DNA of 7,629 bases from CAJQND01 sp051010055 (GTDB lineage Bacteria; Pseudomonadota; Alphaproteobacteria; Rhizobiales; CAJQND01), in contig JBPCVY010000276.1 of the NCBI GenBank assembly GCA_051010055.1, positions 1 through 7,629 of the forward strand, in the 5' to 3' direction. Below are positions 1 through 4,598 of the stretch, piece by piece; position 1 is the stretch's first letter; each line of letters opens with the position of its first letter. The translations under genes were made by a program, and so were the position numbers. The notes beneath the pieces were generated by a model that saw only the letters and a program-made list of their open reading frames with translations, searched no databases and was not told the origin of the DNA.

Positions 1-1079
1 GGTCTGACGGCAGCCGCGCGCAATGTTTGCTGACCCTTAAAAGCCCATCAACCGGGGAGCCGGTTTGGTATGAGCCGCGGATTTTATTGAAAAAAGTTGC
101 AGGCTGCTTTGAAGCGCTTGGACTAAAGCCTGTCATTGCGGTTGAGCTGGAATTCCACCTGATTGATCAGGCCCGCGACAGTGATGGCGCTCCGCTTCCT
201 CCCATTAACCCACGCACCGGTGCAAGAAGCTGGCACGGAAAGGTGTTTGGCCTTGATGTCCTGGAAGATTTTTCCGCACCGCTTACCGCAATATCCGATG
301 CCTGTGCAGCGCAATCCATTCCTGCAACGACGGCGCTCAGCGAATATGGCGCCGGTCAATTCGAGGTAAATCTTGCCCATGTGGATTGTCCACTTATTGC
401 CGCTGATGATGCGGCATACCTTCGCCGCGCGGTGCAGTTTGCCTGCCGGCAGGCCGGGTATGATGCAACATTTATGTCGAAACCCTATCCGGAGCTTTCC
501 GGTTCGGGCATGCACATTCACCTAAGTTTGCTGGACAAGGACGGGGCGAACATATTCGACCCAACCGTCAAGAACGGCAACGGCGCGATGGGTAACGCCA
601 TTGCCGGCATGCAGGAAACCATGGGCGAGGCTATGGCGATTTTTGCGCCAAACTTCAATTCATACCGGCGGTTTTTGCCGGACCAGTTCGTTCCGGTGAC
701 CAAGGACTGGGGCGCAAACAACCGCTCCATGGCATTCCGCATTCCAACATCGGACAATGCCAACCGCCGCGTGGAGCACCGTGTGGCGGGAGCAGAAGCC
801 AATCCATATCTTGTAATTGCAGCGGTGCTGGCGGGCGTTCACCACGGGTTGGCGAACAAACTGGAGCCTACGGCTGAAAGTTCAGGCAATGCCGGTGCGG
901 AGGTTGACGAAACCCTGCCGTTGAAGCCTTGGGAGGCGTTCGATGCCTTCGAGAATGCTCAAACTCTGGGTGGCTATTTCGGTGCGGATTTTCTGACCGC
1001 TTACGCAACCGTGAAACGGGCCGAATTCGATGCCCTGATGGCCAAGCAGTTCCGCCGAGAATATGAGTGGTACCTGTAG
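1..1079 (+). CDS. Glutamine synthetase family protein (GlnA/PuuA-type), 5'-truncated by the window edge
   Basis: ATP-dependent ligase that joins ammonia or an amine to the gamma-carboxyl of glutamate. The frame is open to the left edge (first full codon at position 3), so about 358 of the usual ~450 residues are visible and the N-terminal beta-grasp domain is mostly missing. The catalytic domain is complete and has every family landmark: VELEFHL and EYGAGQFEVNL (metal-binding glutamates), SGSGMHIHLSL (the histidine-containing metal loop), FNSYRRF and WGANNRSMAFRIP (arginines contacting glutamate and ATP), then NRRVEHRVAGAEANPYL. It ends in EYEWYL, and the C-terminal part has no recognisable adenylylation-tyrosine loop of classical GSI-beta. 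It therefore fits the PuuA/gamma-glutamylamide synthetase-like group better than housekeeping GlnA. The amine substrate (polyamine, methylamine, ethanolamine or ammonia) cannot be decided. The stop is TAG at 1077-1079. I see no convincing terminator after it, only a weak TTTATG-CGC-CATAAA inverted repeat at 1127-1141. Confidence 0.93.
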   Translation, partial: SDGSRAQCLLTLKSPSTGEPVWYEPRILLKKVAGCFEALGLKPVIAVELEFHLIDQARDSDGAPLPPINPRTGARSWHGKVFGLDVLEDFSAPLTAISDACAAQSIPATTALSEYGAGQFEVNLAHVDCPLIAADDAAYLRRAVQFACRQAGYDATFMSKPYPELSGSGMHIHLSLLDKDGANIFDPTVKNGNGAMGNAIAGMQETMGEAMAIFAPNFNSYRRFLPDQFVPVTKDWGANNRSMAFRIPTSDNANRRVEHRVAGAEANPYLVIAAVLAGVHHGLANKLEPTAESSGNAGAEVDETLPLKPWEAFDAFENAQTLGGYFGADFLTAYATVKRAEFDALMAKQFRREYEWYL

Positions 1080-1267
1080 AATCATATAACTGGGCAAAAT
1101 TGGAGTGTGGCTCCGGGCTATCAACCTTTATGCGCCATAAACCAAACGACGCATCAGATTTCTTCTGTTGAAAATGAAGAGGCGATCTACGCCCGGTCGC
1201 ATCATCAAGGCAACGAATTAAGAGACGATAGACGGGAGGAATATTGATGATGTATTTCAATCCTCAA

Positions 1268-1457
1268 TCATTTTCGAACACACCGCCCACTTCGTTGACT
1301 CCACCTGCAATTTTTCTTCTTTGCGCAAGCATCTTTACCTTTGTTGTTGCAACTCTTCTTGCCGGTCCCAGCGCCTGAAGAAGCTGCATAAGTCGATGTG
1401 GGTTGGACAGCAGCTACAAACAAAACTGGCAAGGGCAGCCAGTATTAACTTGTACAT
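1268..1457 (-). pseudogene. Small secreted Lys/Cys-rich protein gene disrupted by a +1 frameshift in the signal peptide
   Basis: The minus strand has GGAGG (1464-1468), a 6-base spacer, and ATG at 1457-1455. This opens a typical signal-peptide start, MYKLILAALASFV. After the GTT codon at 1421-1419 the frame would run on as CSCCPTH and stop at 1335. Skipping one base near 1418 instead restores VAAVQPTSTYAASS, a normal hydrophobic end with a TYA|A-type cleavage site. A mature part of about 38 residues follows, rich in lysine, with four cysteines spaced C-x7-C-x5-C-x8-C and containing KNCRW and GRCVRK, ending at TGA 1270-1268. The restored product is 62 residues. Such short cationic secreted proteins with a CxW motif are familiar to me from alphaproteobacteria, but I cannot name the family. 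The break may be a true mutation or a sequencing or assembly error. A 43-codon frame overlaps it antisense, and its hydrophobic stretch mirrors the lysine codons here. Confidence 0.55.
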
Positions 1458-1480
1458 CTGACACCTCCAATCGAAGTCTC

Positions 1481-1489
1481 AGCATAGCA
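1481..1489 (-). promoter_or_regulatory. Possible extended -10 promoter of the small secreted-protein gene
   Basis: On the minus strand TGC-TATGCT reads as an extended -10 element (TGn plus a hexamer matching TATAAT at four of six positions). It would start transcription around 1474, about 17 bases before the ATG at 1457 and just ahead of the GGAGG site. No good -35 hexamer lies at 16-18 bases; TTGTCA is present but too far away. Confidence 0.3.
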
Positions 1490-1534
1490 TAAATGCCGTG
1501 AATTGTGAGGTTGCTGACAAAACGCGGATGTGTT

Positions 1535-1559
1535 CAGGCACGAATTGCCTGCCAATTGC
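1535..1559. repeat. Short hairpin plus AATTGC direct repeat
   Basis: CAGGCA-CGAAT-TGCCTG (1535-1551) forms a six-base-pair stem with a five-base loop. Overlapping it, AATTGC occurs at 1543-1548 and again at 1554-1559, an 11-base period, close to one helical turn. There is no T-run on either side, so it is not an intrinsic terminator. It lies about 50 bases upstream of the possible -10 of the small secreted-protein gene, so an operator is conceivable but unproven. Confidence 0.3.
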
Positions 1560-1669
1560 TGATGGCTTGGCTATGATTAGAACCCTGTTCATTTAGTATC
1601 CCAATGATGGCAAGTATGACATCGTGCCATTTTCGTGCCCAACCAAATGCCTGGTCATACCCTGAAACG

Positions 1670-1704
1670 AAAAACCGGCCCATCCCAAGGGAATGAGCCG
1701 GTTT
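1670..1704 (-). terminator. Intrinsic terminator of infC
   Basis: On the minus strand, about 22 bases after the infC stop, AAACCGGC (1704-1697) pairs with GCCGGTTT (1679-1672). The inner bases (CATTCCC against GGGATG) extend the stem imperfectly, and a run of five T (1674-1670) follows. The GC-rich 8 bp stem plus T-tract is a good Rho-independent terminator pointing leftward. The plus strand lacks a T-tract directly after the hairpin, so it probably does not stop the glutamine synthetase transcript. Confidence 0.8.
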
Positions 1705-1726
1705 AGTATCTGAAACTTTTCGTCCG

Positions 1727-2266
1727 TTATCTGGGCGCCAGCACCATAATCATCTGGCGGCCTTCCATTTTCGGATCGGATTCGACCTTGGCGATTTCTT
1801 CCGTGTCCCCCCTGACGCGGACCAAAAGGTCCCTGCCAAGTTGCTGGTGCGCCATCTCGCGCCCGCGGAAGCGCAGGGTGACTTTCACCTTGTCGCCATG
1901 TTCGAAAAATTTTTTCATCGCCCGCATTTTCACATCATAGTCGTGGGTATCGATGTTCGGGCGCATCTTGATTTCTTTGACCTCGATGGTTTTCTGCTTT
2001 TTCTTCGCTTCGTTGGCTTTTTTCTGGGCTTCGTATTTGAACTTGCCCAAATCAAGAACTTTGCAGACAGGAGGTTTCGCGTTGGGCGATACTTCGACCA
2101 GGTCAAGCCCGGCCTCCGCCGCAATCACAACTCCTTCTTCGGGGCTCATCGTTCCCCGCATATTTCCATCTTCATCAATCACCAGCACTTCATGTGCCGT
2201 GATCTTGTCATTGGCGCGCGGTCCCTCATCACGAGTGGGCGCTGCCCGGTATGGTCTTCGGCCTAT
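1727..2266 (-). CDS. infC: Translation initiation factor IF-3
   Basis: IF3 binds the 30S subunit, checks start-codon/initiator-tRNA pairing and keeps subunits apart. The 179-residue product has the full two-domain layout. The N-domain contains EAGLDLVEVSPNAKPPVCKV-type sequence (about residues 51-70) and LGKFKYEAQKK. A lysine-rich linker follows (about 82-93), then the C-domain with KEIKMRPNIDTHDYDVKM and VKVTLRFRGREMAH (about 97-140). The first GTG (2188) would delete about 26 conserved N-terminal residues (GRRPYRAAPTRDEGPRAN and following). There is no in-frame ATG, GTG or TTG between 2188 and the upstream stop at 2338-2336. The best start is ATA at 2266-2264, preceded by AGAGGAG (2281-2275) with an 8-base spacer. 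Rare AUN starts, usually AUU, are a known hallmark of infC and the basis of its autoregulation; AUA is the form inferred here. The usual rpmI-rplT partners do not follow; a terminator does. Confidence 0.95.
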   Translation of the reverse strand: MGRRPYRAAPTRDEGPRANDKITAHEVLVIDEDGNMRGTMSPEEGVVIAAEAGLDLVEVSPNAKPPVCKVLDLGKFKYEAQKKANEAKKKQKTIEVKEIKMRPNIDTHDYDVKMRAMKKFFEHGDKVKVTLRFRGREMAHQQLGRDLLVRVRGDTEEIAKVESDPKMEGRQMIMVLAPR

Positions 2267-2281
2267 TGCAAAATCTCCTCT
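2264..2281 (-). promoter_or_regulatory. infC ribosome binding site with AUA start codon
   Basis: AGAGGAG (2281-2275), eight spacer bases and ATA (2266-2264) form a strong Shine-Dalgarno element in front of a codon that IF3 itself discriminates against. This is the arrangement expected for IF3 autoregulation. The site decides the start: no in-frame ATG, GTG or TTG exists upstream within the open frame, and the downstream GTG at 2188 truncates the conserved N-terminus. Confidence 0.7.
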
Positions 2282-2300
2282 TGTTCGTAGCGTTTGCCGA

Positions 2301-2328
2301 TTGAAACTGCCACGGCTTCCACTATAGC
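2301..2328 (+). promoter_or_regulatory. Possible sigma70-type promoter for the hydrolase gene
   Basis: TTGAAA (2301-2306), a 16-base spacer and TATAGC (2323-2328) resemble a housekeeping promoter on the plus strand. Initiation would be near 2335, about 100 bases before the ATG at 2439. It lies within the proposed infC leader, so the two divergent transcription units would overlap at their 5' ends. Confidence 0.35.
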
Positions 2329-2352
2329 CTGCAATTCACGACAGGCCGGGAC

Positions 2353-2382
2353 AATAAACGCCTGCCTTTGCCGGTAAGTCAA
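2353..2382 (-). promoter_or_regulatory. Possible sigma70-type promoter for infC
   Basis: On the minus strand TTGACT (2382-2377; five of six matches to TTGACA) is followed after 18 bases by TTTATT (2358-2353; four of six matches to TATAAT). Predicted initiation near 2346 gives a leader of about 80 bases before the AUA start. It lies inside the leader of the divergent hydrolase gene. Confidence 0.35.
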
Positions 2383-2438
2383 GCGAAGCTGTGACTTTGG
2401 CCAAGGATTTTTTGATTTTGACCAACTTGGATGGGTAA

Positions 2439-3218
2439 ATGAGCACGCCGGAATACCTTGAAATGCCAACTGGTGAGCAAATTGCCGTGCTTGCGCACCG
2501 CGCAGAAGATCGCATGAAGGACAAACCGGGACTGTTTTGGCTGGGTGGATTCAAGTCGGCCATGACGGGCACCAAGGCGAGCGCTCTTGCGCGTTGGGCG
2601 GAAAGCGAAGGCATGGCCGCTTGCCGCTTTGATTATTCGGGAAACGGGTTTTCCGATAATGGCAATTTCGAAGATGCCACCATTTCCCTATGGCTTGATC
2701 AGTCGCTTGCGGTTTTCGATGGCTACACACAAGGCCCTCAGATTGTTTTCGGCTCGTCAATGGGCGGTTGGCTGGCGGTATTGCTCTACATGAAGCTTGC
2801 CGCCAGGGGAGATGCAGACCGGGTGAGCGGCCTGGTGCCGATTGCGCCAGCTGCAGATATGACCGAAGCGCTTATGTGGAAACTTTTCCCCGATGAGATA
2901 CGCGCATGCATTGAAGAAAATGGCGTCTGGTACCGCCCTTCAGATTATGGCGACGGCGACTATCCGATCACCGGAAAACTCATAGAGGACGGGCGTAAGC
3001 ATTTAATTCTTGGTGAGAAAATAGAAGTTTCGTGCCCTGTGCGCATTTTGCATGGGGACTGCGATCCGGACGTGCCGTGGGAGCATGGACTCCGGCTCTA
3101 CAACACGCTGTCCGGGTCCGATGTTACATTCACGCTCATAAAAAACGGCGATCACCGCCTGTCATCACAGGAGGAGATCGCCCGTTTGATTGCTACTGCA
3201 GCCGGTCTTGCCAAGTGA
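2439..3218 (+). CDS. Alpha/beta hydrolase, ABHD10-like serine esterase/thioesterase
   Basis: A 259-residue single-domain alpha/beta hydrolase, probably cytoplasmic (no signal peptide). The nucleophile elbow is GSSMGG with Ser107, the acid is most likely Asp209 in HGDCDPDVPW, and the base is His239 in NGDHRLS. The order and spacing fit a Ser-Asp-His triad. The whole chain, including GFKSAMTGTKA (oxyanion-side loop, residues 37-47), CRFDYSGNGFSD, GPQIVFGSSMGGW and CPVRILHGD, follows from memory the pattern of mammalian ABHD10 (acyl-protein thioesterase/acyl-glucuronide esterase) and its bacterial relatives. The natural substrate is unknown. The ATG at 2439 sits directly after an in-frame TAA and has only a weak ribosome site (TGGATGGG region). 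The gene is divergent from infC, and its stop is 19 bases from the stop of the convergent small gene. A housekeeping acyl-ester or thioester clearance role is possible but only inferred. Confidence 0.88.
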   Translation: MSTPEYLEMPTGEQIAVLAHRAEDRMKDKPGLFWLGGFKSAMTGTKASALARWAESEGMAACRFDYSGNGFSDNGNFEDATISLWLDQSLAVFDGYTQGPQIVFGSSMGGWLAVLLYMKLAARGDADRVSGLVPIAPAADMTEALMWKLFPDEIRACIEENGVWYRPSDYGDGDYPITGKLIEDGRKHLILGEKIEVSCPVRILHGDCDPDVPWEHGLRLYNTLSGSDVTFTLIKNGDHRLSSQEEIARLIATAAGLAK

Positions 3219-3237
3219 CCGCGAGGTAAAAGGTTGA

Positions 3238-3468
3238 TCAGTCGATGCGGTATCTCATGCACTCACGATACAAGAACCAATAGTGCTCGGCCTCTTCGCG
3301 CAGGCCGCGCCGTCCATTGGACATTGCCCGGCTCTTGTACCAGGCGCACACATTAAGGCGTTCACTGTTTGAAACGCCGGCATCTGCCGAATTGGGGCTA
3401 AGTGAAACACCAAATCCAACTATGGCGAAGGTGGCGGCGGCAATAATCGTTGATTTAATTGGCGACAT
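3238..3468 (-). CDS. Small secreted protein of unknown function
   Basis: A 76-residue product with a clear Sec signal peptide: MSPIK, a hydrophobic core at about residues 6-23, and a cleavage site after ADA (residue 30). The mature part of about 46 residues carries two cysteines (Cys41 and Cys70) that could form one disulfide in the periplasm. It is rich in Arg, Tyr and Trp (CAWYKSRA, EAEHYWFLYRECMRYRID) and predicted largely helical. I do not recognise the family. The start has AAGGG eight bases upstream (around 3477-3481). The gene is convergent with the hydrolase and lies downstream of the dehydrogenase operon in the same direction. The gap of 116 bp suggests its own promoter, though I could not find a convincing one. 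The signal peptide and ribosome site make it a likely real gene. Confidence 0.65.
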   Translation of the reverse strand: MSPIKSTIIAAATFAIVGFGVSLSPNSADAGVSNSERLNVCAWYKSRAMSNGRRGLREEAEHYWFLYRECMRYRID

Positions 3469-3541
3469 AACTACGACCCTTCGATTGAATATCTCATCTC
3501 GGGCACAATACGATTATCGAATGAATTGGGCTTGAATGCGC

Positions 3542-3559
3542 CGTTCATCTTACGTTCAT
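3542..3559. repeat. Direct repeat CGTTCAT-N4-CGTTCAT
   Basis: Two exact copies of CGTTCAT lie at 3542-3548 and 3553-3559, an 11-base period like that of tandem response-regulator sites. They lie in the gap between the dehydrogenase stop and the small secreted-protein gene, 74-91 bases upstream of that gene's ATG. The repeats read on the strand opposite to the gene, so a regulatory role is uncertain. Confidence 0.3.
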
Positions 3560-3584
3560 TTAGTTTTGAATCAGATTTACTTCG

Positions 3585-4598
3585 TCAGTCCCGGAATGCA
3601 ACGCCAGCTTTCTGGGCGCGCAAGCGAGGGTCGGCGGATTTCACCAAAACCGGCCCGCCATCAAGCAGTTCGGCGCATCTTTCAAGGGTTTCCGTTTCCA
3701 GCCGTTCCATCGCCTCATGGGTGAAGAAGGTCAAATGGGGCAGCATAATCACGTTGGGAAGCTGAAAAAGCGGGCTCAATTCATGGCCGGCAAGCGCCAG
3801 GGGTTCAGCGCCATAAACATCAAGGCCCGCACCGGCAATCTGCCCTTCGGTGAGGGCTTCCAGCATCGCTGCTTCATCCACAATTGCGCCACGTGAGACA
3901 TTGATGAGAAAAGCTGATGGCTTCATGGCCTCAAATTCCTGCCTTCCAAAGAGCCCCGTTGTTTCCGGCGACAGAACACAATGAACCGTCACAAAGTCGC
4001 ACTCGGCCAGCATGGCGCGCAATTCATCGAATTTTTCAACACCTGCACGGCGCATTTCTTCTGCCGGCACGTGGGGGTCATAGCCAAGCACGCGGGTCCT
4101 GAAACCGGCGCCCGCCATACGCGCCATGCTACGCCCGATCCTTCCAACGCCCACAAGGCCAACCGTCTTTCCGGCAATGTCCGCCCCAAGCCACTGCGAC
4201 TGCGGCCATGCCCAGCCTTCCCGTTTCATTTCTTCATCCAGGGGAACAAGTTTTTTTGCCATGGCAATGAGCAGGGCGAAGGCCCCTTCCGCAACGGTTT
4301 CCTCTGCATATTCGGGAATGTTCACTACCGGGATTTGGTGCTCAATGGCCGCGGGAATATCGATGGCATCAACACCAACACCGTATTTAACGACGCCTTT
4401 GAGCTTTGAGGCGCCTTCAATCACCTTGCGGGTGATGGGCGTGTAGCACATCAACAGCAAATCGGCTTCGCTCACCTCACGGGCAAGTTCGTCTTCGCTC
4501 ACTCCGTCAGGGAGCAACACCAATTCGCCGCGCCCGCGCAAGGATTTGTCTATGAGCGGGCATTCCAGTTCCCGGTCCGTGCGGACGATTTTCACCAT
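3585..4598 (-). CDS. D-isomer-specific 2-hydroxyacid dehydrogenase (NAD-dependent)
   Basis: A 337-residue cytoplasmic oxidoreductase interconverting a 2-keto acid and a D-2-hydroxy acid. The Rossmann domain has VGLVGVGRIG (Gly150, Gly152, Gly155), then Asp174 in LGYDPHV, which favours NAD over NADP. The catalytic set is Arg236 in NVSRGAIVDE, Glu265 in DVYGAEP and His288 in MLPHLTFFTHEAM. After the His the usual GG/T-type loop is replaced by LTFFT, which sets it apart from textbook phosphoglycerate and lactate dehydrogenases; the substrate is open (hydroxypyruvate/glyoxylate reductase and phosphoglycerate dehydrogenase relatives are the nearest ideas). The ATG at 4598 shares one base with the TGA of the upstream PLP-enzyme gene (TGATG). 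A longer frame reaches 4745, but it would add 49 residues of unrelated sequence overlapping that gene. The ribosome site is weak (AGGG about 12 bases upstream), consistent with translational coupling. It is the last gene of the operon. Confidence 0.92.
   Translation of the reverse strand: MVKIVRTDRELECPLIDKSLRGRGELVLLPDGVSEDELAREVSEADLLLMCYTPITRKVIEGASKLKGVVKYGVGVDAIDIPAAIEHQIPVVNIPEYAEETVAEGAFALLIAMAKKLVPLDEEMKREGWAWPQSQWLGADIAGKTVGLVGVGRIGRSMARMAGAGFRTRVLGYDPHVPAEEMRRAGVEKFDELRAMLAECDFVTVHCVLSPETTGLFGRQEFEAMKPSAFLINVSRGAIVDEAAMLEALTEGQIAGAGLDVYGAEPLALAGHELSPLFQLPNVIMLPHLTFFTHEAMERLETETLERCAELLDGGPVLVKSADPRLRAQKAGVAFRD

Larger units (their letters stand above)
1080..1669. other. Long intergenic region without an intact large gene
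   Basis: This roughly 590 bp stretch lies between the glutamine synthetase stop and the infC terminator. It holds the frameshifted small secreted-protein gene at 1268-1457 (minus strand) with its own extended -10 and ribosome binding site. It also holds a competing 43-codon reading frame on the plus strand (1247-1378) and a short hairpin with an adjacent AATTGC direct repeat at 1535-1559. In 1080-1246 and 1560-1669 I see only very short open frames without ribosome binding sites, and no tRNA-like fold. Confidence 0.6.

Noticed and set aside
868..1260. 130-codon minus-strand frame overlapping the 3' end of the glutamine synthetase gene
   Set aside because: It is antisense to well-conserved catalytic codons over most of its length and has no family-like sequence, signal peptide or ribosome site.
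1603..1695. 30-codon plus-strand frame running into the infC terminator
   Set aside because: No ribosome site, no recognisable sequence, and its end lies inside the terminator hairpin.
1841..2327. Plus-strand frames of 149 and 124 codons over infC
   Set aside because: Their Phe/Leu-rich hydrophobic stretches are the reverse complement of the lysine-rich IF3 linker, not membrane segments.
3216..3240. Bidirectional terminator between the convergent hydrolase and small secreted-protein genes
   Set aside because: Only a weak ACCGC/GCGGT pairing across a long loop is visible and there is no T-tract; not enough to call.
1..4598. Idea that the glutamine synthetase homologue belongs to the same pathway as the HyuA-PLP-dehydrogenase operon
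   Set aside because: Opposite strand, about 2.5 kb away, and separated by infC and an unrelated hydrolase. Linkage is not supported by this window alone.
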